A DNA stretch of 64,000 bases, taken from contig NZ_CP033969.1 of NCBI RefSeq assembly GCF_003854935.1, positions 2,046,001-2,110,000 of the forward strand. The letters are read 5' to 3'. The stretch is from Cupriavidus pauculus (GTDB lineage Bacteria > Pseudomonadota > Gammaproteobacteria > Burkholderiales > Burkholderiaceae). The position numbers and the translations under genes were made by a program. Of this stretch, positions 50,184 to 57,577 are shown piece by piece (position 1 is the first letter of the stretch; each line of letters begins with the position of its first letter). The notes below the pieces were generated by a model. It was not told the DNA's origin, made no database searches, and worked only from the letters and a program-made list of their open reading frames with translations.

Positions 50184-51377
50184 TTAGAAGCCGAAATTGA
50201 CGCCGGTCTGGCTGCCGCCGAACACGTTCACGCTCGTGGTCTGCGTGGCGCCCGCCGCGCTGGTGGCCTGGACCGAGTACAGGCCGGCGGCCGAACCCAC
50301 CGCGCTCAGCGCGATCGGCAGCGTCGGGGTGTACGTGCCGACCAGCGGCGCCGCGGCCGGCAGCGCCAGCGAATAAGCGCCCGTGTCGAGGTTGGCGTTG
50401 GTCGAGGCGATCTCGTACGACACCGAGCTGATCGACTGCAGCGCCCGGACCGTCGCCTGCGCCGATGCCGTGGCCGTGCCCGACACCGTGTTGGTGGTCG
50501 ACGTCGGCAGCGTGATCGGCGCGGCGGCCGTCGACACCGTGGTGGTCGCGCTGGCCGTGACCGGCACGGCGCGGATGATACCGGTGGCGCGGCCGGTCGG
50601 CAGCCTGTTGTCGACCACGACGACGTCATAGGTGCCATTGGTGCTGGTCTGCACCAGCGGCGTCAGCACGAACTGCCCGTTGGCATCGGCCACCGTGCCG
50701 CGGATGATCTGGCCGTTCTGCTCGGCATAGACCGTCGCGCCGGCCTGGGCCGGGGGCACGTAGCCCGAGATCGTGCCGCTGACCGTCAGCGGCGTGGCCG
50801 TGATCACCGGCTTCAGGCCGTAGGTGCCATTGCCGCGCTGGACGATGGACTTGCAGGCGTTGAAGTCGAGGATCAGGTCGACCAGCGTGTTGGCCGGCAC
50901 CGTGAACGGCTGGATGATCTTGTACCCGCTTTGCGCGGCGCTCGGGGTATCGAGCGGCAGTTCGGTGGTGGTGCCGGACACCACCACCGAGTTCGCCAGC
51001 GTATTGCCCTGGTTGGCATTCAGCACGAGCCGCACCTGCTGGTACTGGCCGGCCGGCAGCGGGGCGCGGCCGATGTCGAACAGCACGCCGTTGGTCAGCG
51101 ACAGCAGGTCCACCTTCTGCGGCGACGGCAGCGTGATGTCGGTCCAGCCCGCATCGTTCTCCCCGGCCGTGCTGCTGGCGTTCACGCGCACCTTGTTGAC
51201 CGTGACATAGACGTGGTCGAAGCCGCAGGACGGCGCGTCCGTCATCGCCACATGCAGCGTGCCGCTGGCCGGCGCGGGGTCGCCACCGCCGTCTCCGCCG
51301 CCGCATGCAACAACCAGCAACGGCACCGGCAACGCGACGAATATTTTCCTCAGATTAAGTGCGGTTCTTGTTTTCAT
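50184..51377 (-). CDS. DUF4382 lipoprotein
   Basis: A 397-residue exported protein. The signal ends in VPLLVVACGGGDGGG, a lipobox with an acylated Cys near residue 25. The N-terminal DUF4382 domain (about residues 38-190; TLHVAMTDAPSCGFDHVYV and LPAGQYQQVRLVL) is followed by Thr/Ala/Val-rich repeats, probably beta-sandwich surface modules. Similar proteins are widespread in Burkholderiaceae; function unknown. A GAGAGAGAAGCC stretch precedes the ATG. Confidence 0.85.
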   Translation of the reverse strand: MKTRTALNLRKIFVALPVPLLVVACGGGDGGGDPAPASGTLHVAMTDAPSCGFDHVYVTVNKVRVNASSTAGENDAGWTDITLPSPQKVDLLSLTNGVLFDIGRAPLPAGQYQQVRLVLNANQGNTLANSVVVSGTTTELPLDTPSAAQSGYKIIQPFTVPANTLVDLILDFNACKSIVQRGNGTYGLKPVITATPLTVSGTISGYVPPAQAGATVYAEQNGQIIRGTVADANGQFVLTPLVQTSTNGTYDVVVVDNRLPTGRATGIIRAVPVTASATTTVSTAAAPITLPTSTTNTVSGTATASAQATVRALQSISSVSYEIASTNANLDTGAYSLALPAAAPLVGTYTPTLPIALSAVGSAAGLYSVQATSAAGATQTTSVNVFGGSQTGVNFGF

Positions 51378-51498
51378 GGCTTCTCTCTCCTTCGGGTGTG
51401 TGAGGCTGCCCGAAGGATAGGCCCGGCTGTTTCACTTCTCATCGGTGCCATTGCAACCATTAGTAACAGGAATGAAACAGAACTGCCGGGGTCAGGCT

Positions 51499-51654
51499 GT
51501 AGGTAGCGGAGTTGTTCAGTGCCAGCACCAGCGGCGCGCCCTGCGGCGACAGTTGCACGAACCGATGCTGCTGCGGGACGATCAGCCCCCATCCGCACAG
51601 CCCCCAGACGATCAGCGCGGCGGCGGCGCCGGCGGGATGCAGGGCCGTCCACGG
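51499..51654 (-). pseudogene. Remnant of an MFS transporter (one C-terminal helix pair)
   Basis: Fifty-two codons read PWTALHPAGAAAALIVWGLC, GWGLIVPQQHRFVQLSPQGA and PLVLALNNSATY, which matches the conserved tenth-to-eleventh helix region of AraJ/YdhP-type drug/sugar efflux permeases. The rest of the gene is absent: on one side the frame runs into the 81-bp repeat at 51656, on the other it loses similarity after 51499. There is no start and no full-length frame, so it is a decayed fragment. Confidence 0.6.
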
Positions 51655-51655
51655 C

Positions 51656-51736
51656 AAACTGTTGGCTTGCTTCTCTCCGGAAACGACAATGCCCGCTGGC
51701 GCGGGCATTGAATTCTGGCGGAGAGAGGGGGATTCG
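51656..51736. repeat. 81-bp direct repeat, left copy (duplicated 3' end of tRNA-Ser)
   Basis: It matches 51801-51881 in 80 of 81 positions. It contains a 10-bp-stem hairpin (51687-51710) and ends with 21 bases identical to the 3' end of tRNA-Ser (51716-51736). The left boundary abuts the MFS remnant. Confidence 0.92.
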
Positions 51737-51756
51737 CCTACACAAGCGCAGGCCGC

Positions 51757-51778
51757 GGATTCGCTTGCAAGCGAATCC
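51757..51778. repeat. 22-bp perfect palindrome between the two repeats
   Basis: GGATTCGCTTG is followed directly by its exact reverse complement. It lies between the two 81-bp copies. Part of the tRNA-like GGATTCG is reused in each arm. Confidence 0.85.
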
Positions 51779-51800
51779 CTTCGCATCCCCCCCGCAAGCC

Positions 51801-51881
51801 AAACTGTTGGCTTGCTTCTCTCCGGAAACGACAATGCCCGCGGGCGCGGGCATTGAATTCTGGCGGAGAGAGGGGGATTCG
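51801..51881. repeat. 81-bp direct repeat, right copy (overlaps functional tRNA-Ser)
   Basis: It differs from 51656-51736 by one base (G for T in the hairpin loop). Its last 21 bases are the 3' end of the intact tRNA-Ser, and the hairpin at 51832-51855 is the likely terminator of that tRNA. Confidence 0.92.
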
Positions 51882-51951
51882 AACCCCCGATAGGCTGTTA
51901 ACCTATACACGCTTTCCAGGCGTGCGACTTAAACCACTCATCCATCTCTCC
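51861..51951 (-). tRNA. tRNA-Ser (anticodon GGA)
   Basis: A 91-base class II tRNA on the minus strand with acceptor GGAGAGA, anticodon loop CTGGAAA, a long variable arm (TATAGGTTAACAGCCTAT) and CCA encoded. Its 3' end is duplicated 145 bases downstream. Confidence 0.97.
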
Positions 51952-52207
51952 GGGAAGTCCGCGATTATAGCAGAGCAGCGGCGCCTGTCCAGCGGGGGAT
52001 CTGCAGCACGGCGCTGCAGGCGCAACATGAGGTGCTGGGCTGGACGACGAGGCGCGGTGGTGCGCCGTCCGAGAGGGCGCTGAGCATTCCGTCCGTCACC
52101 GGGGGCTTGCGCCCGGACGCCTTCATCACTGTGGAGGCGCTGGAGGGGAAGCCTGGATCGCCGCGCATCGAAACCCATATTCCGACGTCGCATGCGCTGT
52201 TCGAGTG

Positions 52208-52972
52208 TTATTGACCTAAGTGTCGGCAGAGAATCCACATACTATCGGCAGTGCTATGCGAAGGATGGCTTAAACGGCACCAGCTTTCTCTAACTTCAGT
52301 GACAGTGGCCCGGTCCCCTTTCGTCAGGTATTTCTGTGTTTGCTTGCCGGACATGGGGTAGTGGAATAGAAAGCTCTTCCGTTTTAGCCTGGCGGGAATG
52401 TTGACTTTATGGATCATGAGAGGCGCAAAGGGGGAATCCAACGCGCGCAACACATCGTTTCGTGAAAGGTACGGAAATTTGTAGCGTCCTTCCCCAGGCT
52501 TGCTAATGTAGCTATACCCTGCACCGAACCAGTTCGAAGCCCGCTCATCGCGCAATAGCGCTGCGTCGGTCGGCTCGAAAACGTCCACAGAATAAAAATT
52601 GCCCGACGAATTCGGCTCCGCAAGGGAGCTTCTGACTTCGAGGGCATGAATGACAAATATTCGCTTGTGCGAGTCCACGGCCGCGACAAAAGCGTCGACG
52701 ATTCTCCCAGGACTACTGTCGTACATCATTCCCGAGCCTTGAGATTTCGTGAAAGCGTGCGCTCCGTGGGGCAAGTAGTACAAAGTGATCCGGCTCATTC
52801 CGTCCGACGAGTCAGGCTCTACAGGCTCTATAGCAAAGCAAACCGTCCCCCGATCGGTAATCAACGATCGAAAGGCCTGCGGGTGCGGAATGCTCTCGCA
52901 CTCCTTTGCCGAAGCGGCCCAACTGCCGCCAAACGCAAGCAAGAAGATCAGGCACGTCCAGAGTCTAGTCAT
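52208..52972 (-). CDS. Exported protein of unknown function with SH3-like C-terminus
   Basis: A 254-residue protein with a signal peptide (LWTCLIFLLAFGGSWAASA, cleaved near residue 22). The middle part is not recognised. The C-terminus, KYLTKGDRATVTEVRESWCR to MWILCRHL, has the spacing of a bacterial SH3b domain. The DNA is visibly lower in GC than its neighbours and the codons are less biased, which suggests recent acquisition. It is flanked by long gaps with no operon partner. Confidence 0.65.
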   Translation of the reverse strand: MTRLWTCLIFLLAFGGSWAASAKECESIPHPQAFRSLITDRGTVCFAIEPVEPDSSDGMSRITLYYLPHGAHAFTKSQGSGMMYDSSPGRIVDAFVAAVDSHKRIFVIHALEVRSSLAEPNSSGNFYSVDVFEPTDAALLRDERASNWFGAGYSYISKPGEGRYKFPYLSRNDVLRALDSPFAPLMIHKVNIPARLKRKSFLFHYPMSGKQTQKYLTKGDRATVTEVRESWCRLSHPSHSTADSMWILCRHLGQ

Positions 52973-53398
52973 CTATACATTTCGGGGAGAAGTGTGCTGT
53001 CTGGTCGATCGGCAAGGATCCAATTCGTCGGACGAGCCAGAAGTTGCGCGCCGGACGTTACGCCGTTTCTGAAGCGATGAGAACGCCGAATCATTGACGA
53101 AGCGACCTGCGTCAAATCTCCACTAGATTGCCAATGACACACACGGCTGGTTGATTCCAGCAGGCGGCGATCGGCGAAGGGGACGCGGCAGAACGGGGCA
53201 GCCTGCCGGCTCGAAGGACAAACAGAGGACAAAAAAATGCCCGCTGCGCGGGGTGCGAGCGGGCCGGGATAAATGTCATGGGGTCAATCATGACTGGGGT
53301 TGATTGTCTGCTAATGTATCTTCCCTGTCTTCCCTACGGTGGAGGGGCTTGGATGGTGCATGGCGACCCCTGATTGACCTGATCCCGGATTGGTCGCG
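52973..53398. other. Non-coding gap between two minus-strand genes
   Basis: This 426-base gap holds the promoter side of the SH3-like protein gene and the terminator of the coiled-coil gene. A GTCATG-N8-CATGAC inverted repeat lies at 53276-53295. I find no supported gene. Confidence 0.5.
53231..53264 (-). terminator. Intrinsic terminator after the coiled-coil gene
   Basis: On the minus strand GCCCGCT pairs with AGCGGGC across a 12-base loop and is followed by A and seven T. It is about 135 bases beyond the stop of the coiled-coil gene. Confidence 0.75.
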
Positions 53399-53920
53399 CT
53401 ACGGTGGGCGCTCACGTTCCCGCGCGTCGTGGTGTTCGGCGGCGTGGCGGGCTTCGGCGATGGCGGCGGCGGTGTTGCGGCCGGACTCGAAGGCGTCGAG
53501 CACTGCCGAGGTGGTTGCCGAGTTGAAGCTGGCGATGCCGATGACCGTGGCGCAGGCCGCCACCCAGATGTTCCATCGCAGCAGCCGCGACTCCTTGCGC
53601 ATCTCGCCCATTTCTTCTCGGATGCGGTCGACGTCCGCGCTGGTCTGTGCCTTGAAATCGTCCATCCGCTGGTTCAAGTCCCCCAGCCGCCGGTCGAACA
53701 TGACGCGGAAGCTCTCCAGCAGCGCCGCGTGTCGCTTGTCCATTTCCGCCAGCAGCCGTTCGTTGGACCTGACGTTTTCCTGGTGCCGTTCGTCGCTGCG
53801 GGCGAACAGGCGTTGCATCCGTTCGTCGAAGCGGTGCAGGTTGGCGTCGAATTCTCCCTGCGTCACGGCGGACCGGCGCAATCGTCTTGAACCTGACCGG
53901 GGGGATGGCTGTCTGCGCAT
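53399..53920 (-). CDS. Coiled-coil membrane protein
   Basis: A 173-residue protein. Residues about 20-110 are charged and heptad-like (FDERMQRLFARSDERHQENV, LGDLNQRMDDFKAQTSADV), then one transmembrane helix (WNIWVAACATVIGIASFN, about 117-135) and a short tail. The architecture resembles DUF1640/CCDC90-type proteins, but I do not assign a family. The true start may be the in-frame GTG about 18 codons in (VTQGEFDANL), since the first residues are an Arg/Ser-rich run. Confidence 0.6.
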   Translation of the reverse strand: MRRQPSPRSGSRRLRRSAVTQGEFDANLHRFDERMQRLFARSDERHQENVRSNERLLAEMDKRHAALLESFRVMFDRRLGDLNQRMDDFKAQTSADVDRIREEMGEMRKESRLLRWNIWVAACATVIGIASFNSATTSAVLDAFESGRNTAAAIAEARHAAEHHDARERERPP

Positions 53921-54074
53921 GGAGAGGCCTTCTGGATGAGCGATGGATGGCTTCCAGTGTCAGGGTGATTGGCGGGCAAGGCTATGAGACGGTTCGCAAA
54001 ATGCGGCGTCGAGGGCTACCATGCAAGGGCAACCCGTACCATCCACCCACCCCCAACTCACTACGGAGATCCGC

Positions 54075-54209
54075 ATGTCGAAGGAAAATGGAGGATTCAC
54101 GGCGTCCACGTTGATCGCGTTTGCCGTGGCAGGCATGGCGTTCACGGCGTCGCTGGTGCTGGCCTACTACGTCACGCATCCGGACAAGGTCCGGCAGATC
54201 GGCCAGTAG
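54075..54209 (+). CDS. Small single-pass membrane protein (44 residues)
   Basis: MSKENGGFTAS is followed by a hydrophobic stretch, TLIAFAVAGMAFTASLVLAY, and a basic tail HPDKVRQIGQ. A CGGAGATC ribosome-binding site lies 6 bases upstream. Codon use is normal for the genome. I do not recognise it. It converges on the diguanylate cyclase gene. Confidence 0.6.
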   Translation: MSKENGGFTASTLIAFAVAGMAFTASLVLAYYVTHPDKVRQIGQ

Positions 54210-54244
54210 CGGCGGGCGCCGGCGCGCCGGCCGTGGCCCGGGCC

Positions 54245-54979
54245 CTATGCCGACAAGGCGCGGGTTACGCGGTTGCGGCCGGTGCGCTTGGCTTCGTACA
54301 GCGCCTCGTCGGCGCGGCCGTAGGCGTGTTCGAACGTGCGGCCCTGGGCCGACCAGCTCACGCCAAAGCTCGCCGTCACCGAGCGGTTCACGGGCGGCGG
54401 GAAGCGGTAGTCCTCGATGGCTTGGCGCATGCGCTCGGCCAGGTCCATCGCCGCGTCGATCGAAAAGCCCGGCAGCAGCGCGGCAAACTCTTCCCCTCCC
54501 ACGCGGCCGATGGCCCCTTCGGCCTGGATCGTGTCCTTCAGGCAGGCCGTGACGCCGCAGATCACGGCGTCTCCGGCCGGATGGCCGAAATCGTCGTTGA
54601 GCCGCTTGAAATAGTCGATGTCCAGCACGATCAGCGCCAGGCTGCCGCGCGCCAGCGCCGCCGTGGCGCGGTCGATCACGGCGCCGCGGTTCAGCGCGCC
54701 GGTCAGCGTGTCGTGCGTGGCGCGGTACTCCAGTTCCTGGGCCAGTTCCTGCAGCCGGTGGTTCAGCCGGTTCATCTCCAGCTCTTCGCGGTCGCTGCGG
54801 CGGATCAGCCGGCGCGTCTCGCGCATGAGCCGCTCGTAGTAGCTGATCAGCTGGCCGAGCGTATGCCGATAGGCTTCCTCGCCCGCGTCGACGTCGCAGA
54901 ACACGGCCTTGGCATGCGCCAGGGCGCTGTTCTCGGAATCGAACAGGTCAGGCTCCGACATGGCTGCGGCGGGGGGCAT
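54245..54979 (-). CDS. siaD: SiaD-like diguanylate cyclase
   Basis: A 244-residue soluble cyclase. Residues about 25-85 form a helical/coiled-coil segment (YERLMRETRRLIRRSDREEL) that in P. aeruginosa SiaD contacts SiaC. The GGDEF domain follows; its active site reads GRVGGEEFAALL near residue 162, a catalytically competent GGEEF. No clear RxxD inhibitory site lies just before it. A TTG at 54997 that overlaps the siaC stop is another possible start. It is the last gene of the bcs-sia run and should supply c-di-GMP for cellulose synthesis. Confidence 0.85.
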   Translation of the reverse strand: MPPAAAMSEPDLFDSENSALAHAKAVFCDVDAGEEAYRHTLGQLISYYERLMRETRRLIRRSDREELEMNRLNHRLQELAQELEYRATHDTLTGALNRGAVIDRATAALARGSLALIVLDIDYFKRLNDDFGHPAGDAVICGVTACLKDTIQAEGAIGRVGGEEFAALLPGFSIDAAMDLAERMRQAIEDYRFPPPVNRSVTASFGVSWSAQGRTFEHAYGRADEALYEAKRTGRNRVTRALSA

Positions 54980-54993
54980 GTCGCGGGGTGCGT

Positions 54994-55383
54994 TCAACTG
55001 CTGGTCGTGACCTGGTCGATGAAGTCGATGGCGGGAAAGTCGTCGTGCAGTTCCTGGCCGAATTCCAGGATCGTGTCGTCGTCCTCGTCGTGGAACCAGT
55101 GCAGCGTCACGTGGTTGCCGCGTTCGGCCGCCTCGTTGAGCGCGTCGAACATGCTGAACAGCATCTTGGTGCTGGAGCTGTTGAAGTAGGTCAGTGCGAC
55201 GTTGACGGTGATGTCCATGTCGTCGCAGTCGGCCAGGTACGCGCGCAGGCGGGCCAGGGCCTCGCCGTAGAACACGGCGGCGTTCTCGGGGTAGGACTCG
55301 CCCTTGAGCGAGAGCGTGTGCCGCGCGAAATCGAAGCTCACTTCGGGCGAGCTTGGCGTGGCGGCGATGAACAGGTTTTCCAT
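54994..55383 (-). CDS. siaC: SiaC-like (DUF1987) phospho-switch protein
   Basis: A 129-residue DUF1987 protein. The start MENLFIAATPSSPEVSFDF, the LSLKGESYPENAAVFYG block near residue 25, and NVALTYFNSSSTKMLFSMFD near residue 61 are typical. In P. aeruginosa, SiaC binds SiaD when unphosphorylated and is phosphorylated on a Thr in the YxNTSS segment; here that position appears to be Ser69 in YFNSSSTK. It lies between siaB and siaD as in Pseudomonas. Confidence 0.88.
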   Translation of the reverse strand: MENLFIAATPSSPEVSFDFARHTLSLKGESYPENAAVFYGEALARLRAYLADCDDMDITVNVALTYFNSSSTKMLFSMFDALNEAAERGNHVTLHWFHDEDDDTILEFGQELHDDFPAIDFIDQVTTSS

Positions 55384-55408
55384 GGCGGTTCGGTGCGATC
55401 GGGCAGGG

Positions 55409-55981
55409 TCAGATGGTGGCGACGAGCTGGAACATCGTCGAGACCGGGTCCGTGTCGATCGGCTGAAAGTTGTACTCCAGGGGCGCGCTGGCATCGCGCG
55501 CCATCGTCAGGAAGCCAAGTCCGGCCCCCTTGCTGCCTTCCGGGGCGTCCGAGCGCAGCGTCTCCTTGTACGCGCGCTTGATCTCTTCCAGCGTCATCGT
55601 CCGCACCTTCTCCAGCGTGCCGCGCAGCTGTTCCACGCGGGCCGACGACACCGGGTTCGAGCACATCAGCCGGTAGTGCTCGTCCACCATGCTGATGCAG
55701 ACCGACCCGTGCCGCAGCTGGCCGTCGGGCTGCGACGGCGACGTGAGCGAGTCGGAGGAATAGTGCACGATGTTCTGCGCCATCTCCACGAACGACGAGA
55801 ACAGCTTGCGCCGCGTGGTGCCGTCCACGCCGCTGACGGTAAGCTGCAGCCGCACCGCATCGGACATGGCGGCGATGATGTTCTGCGAAAAATAGCCGAC
55901 GTAGTAGAAAATCACGTTGCGTTCCCGAGCCATTTCGAAGAACGGCTCATATTCCTTGTCAATCGATTGTGCGGCGGTCAT
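55409..55981 (-). CDS. siaB: SiaB-like (SiaB family) protein kinase
   Basis: A 190-residue protein of the SiaB family (DUF6272), which has a GHKL-related fold. VEMAQNIVHYSSDS near residue 68 corresponds to the N-box of histidine-kinase-like ATPases, and SKGAGLGFLTMARDA near residue 153 to the G-box. In Pseudomonas SiaB phosphorylates SiaC. The ATG at 55981 is used; no strong ribosome-binding site is visible. Confidence 0.84.
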   Translation of the reverse strand: MTAAQSIDKEYEPFFEMARERNVIFYYVGYFSQNIIAAMSDAVRLQLTVSGVDGTTRRKLFSSFVEMAQNIVHYSSDSLTSPSQPDGQLRHGSVCISMVDEHYRLMCSNPVSSARVEQLRGTLEKVRTMTLEEIKRAYKETLRSDAPEGSKGAGLGFLTMARDASAPLEYNFQPIDTDPVSTMFQLVATI

Positions 55982-56011
55982 GGTCAAGCGGATAGGTGTG
56001 CAATGGCAGGG

Positions 56012-57271
56012 TCATTGCGCACGGAAACAGAAGAAGGTCAGGTCGTCGCGGCGGCGCTGCGCGCCTTGCCAGGCGCGATGGGCCGCCAGTACCGCGTCGC
56101 CGATCTCGGCGGCCGAGCCGTCGCGCCGCGCGCAGATCGCCTCGCGCATGCGGCGCTTGCCGAACGCGATTTCCTTCGGCCCGCCGATCTGGTCGATCAG
56201 CCCGTCGGTGGTCACGAACACCAGCGTGCCGGGCTGCGTGGGCACCGTGGCGTTCTGCCACGTGTAGTCCATGCCGGTGTCGACGTAGCCCACGCCCATG
56301 CGTGCGCCGTTGACCATCGCGCCGTCGGCGTCGCCGGGCTGCAGCACGAACAGCGACGACTTGGCGCCCGCGAAGGTCAGCGCGCGCGTGGCGTTGTCGA
56401 ACCAGAAGAACGCGGCGTCAAGCCCGTCGTCGGACGCGGTGGCGCCGGGCAGCCGGCGCGCCTCCTGGTCGGCCTCGCGGTCGGTCTGGCCCAGCATCTG
56501 CTTGATGCCGCGGTTCACGGCCATCAGCAGCGCGCCGGCGTCGCGCGGGCCCTGCTGCTCCAGCGCCTGGGTCAGCAGCGACGATGCAATCAGCGTCATG
56601 AACGCGCCCGGCACGCCGTGGCCCGTGCAGTCGGCCAGCGCGGCGAACCAGCCGTCGGCGAACGCGGCAAAGTGGTAGAAGTCGCCGCCCACCACGTCGC
56701 GCGGCTCCCAGACCAGCGCGGCGTCGGGCAGCGTGGCGGCCAGCGTGTCGCGCGACGTGCGCAGCATCGCCCGCTGGATCGTGCTGGCGTAGTCGATGCT
56801 CTGCATGATCTGGCGGTTGCGCTCGGCCTGCATGTCGGCCACCACGCGCATCAGCTGCAGCCCCTGGCCCAGGCCGATGTACTGCCCGCCGCGCGCCACG
56901 ATGAAGCCGTCGGCCAGCGCCTTCTCGCCATATTCCACGGTCCGGAACGTCAGTGCGTCGATGCCCATCTCGGCGTCCACCACCAGCGGCTCCTTGTCCA
57001 TGAACGCGATGCAGCTCTTGCGGTTGTACAGCTCGCGGTGGTACGGCTTGCTCATCTGCGACAGGAAGATCGACCGGTTGATCAGGCCGATGGGCCGGCC
57101 CTGCTCGGTCACGGGCAGGCAGGCCAGGTCCCGGTGCAGCGCAAACACTTCCAGCACGTCCTGGTTGGTGTGGTCGGTCGTGACCGATGGCGTCGCCACG
57201 GCCAGATCCTCTGCGCAGGGCTGCCGGAACCGCGGACGGGCAGCGGGAGAATCCACCAGAATGCCGGACAT
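56012..57271 (-). CDS. siaA: SiaA-like PP2C phosphatase with CBS-like N-terminus
   Basis: A 419-residue protein. Residues about 20-145 resemble a CBS-type sensor domain (DVLEVFALHRDLACLPVTEQ, GRPIGLINRSIFL); the C-terminal 250 residues are a SpoIIE/PP2C phosphatase with metal-binding Asp in DVVGGDFYHF, DCTGHGVPGAFM, FVTTDGLIDQIGG and RRDDLTFF. Pseudomonas SiaA (about 660 residues) has a membrane sensor and HAMP domain instead; none is present here, so this protein is cytosolic. It should dephosphorylate SiaC and switch the cyclase on. Confidence 0.85.
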   Translation of the reverse strand: MSGILVDSPAARPRFRQPCAEDLAVATPSVTTDHTNQDVLEVFALHRDLACLPVTEQGRPIGLINRSIFLSQMSKPYHRELYNRKSCIAFMDKEPLVVDAEMGIDALTFRTVEYGEKALADGFIVARGGQYIGLGQGLQLMRVVADMQAERNRQIMQSIDYASTIQRAMLRTSRDTLAATLPDAALVWEPRDVVGGDFYHFAAFADGWFAALADCTGHGVPGAFMTLIASSLLTQALEQQGPRDAGALLMAVNRGIKQMLGQTDREADQEARRLPGATASDDGLDAAFFWFDNATRALTFAGAKSSLFVLQPGDADGAMVNGARMGVGYVDTGMDYTWQNATVPTQPGTLVFVTTDGLIDQIGGPKEIAFGKRRMREAICARRDGSAAEIGDAVLAAHRAWQGAQRRRDDLTFFCFRAQ

Positions 57272-57366
57272 GACGAAAGGAGCACGAATTGGAAAATGGC
57301 CCCGAGTCTAGGCTGTCTATATGTCGAATCCGTGACCAAAGTCCTTGTAAATCAAGGCTTAAGGCC

Positions 57367-57567
57367 CTACTCGCGTGGGGTGGCGGCATTAGGGTCGAGC
57401 CCCATCGCGCGGGCCAGCAGCGGCCAGCGCCGGGCCGCCTCGGCTGTTTCCACCTCGCCCTGCTGGTCGAAGTAGTGGCGGCCGTCAAAGCCGTCCACCT
57501 TCTGGCTCAGCGCGTCGATGTCGTTGTAGGCGATGGCCGCCTTGCGTGACGTGACCGGCTTGCTCAT
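57367..57567 (-). CDS. bcsR: BcsR-like cellulose biosynthesis protein
   Basis: A 66-residue protein matching BcsR (YhjR): YNDIDALSQKV near residue 14 and AARRWPLLARAMGLD near residue 44 correspond to the conserved NDI-AL and KRWPLLAEFA parts of the E. coli protein. In enterics BcsR partners BcsQ and regulates BcsE and the synthase. It sits 10 bases after bcsG rather than beside bcsQ. Confidence 0.75.
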   Translation of the reverse strand: MSKPVTSRKAAIAYNDIDALSQKVDGFDGRHYFDQQGEVETAEAARRWPLLARAMGLDPNAATPRE

Positions 57568-57577
57568 GGCCGGCCGC

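Noticed and set aside
51656-51881. Possible CRISPR-like repeat pair
   Set aside because: Only two copies, 81 bp long, containing a tRNA end; no further repeats or cas genes.
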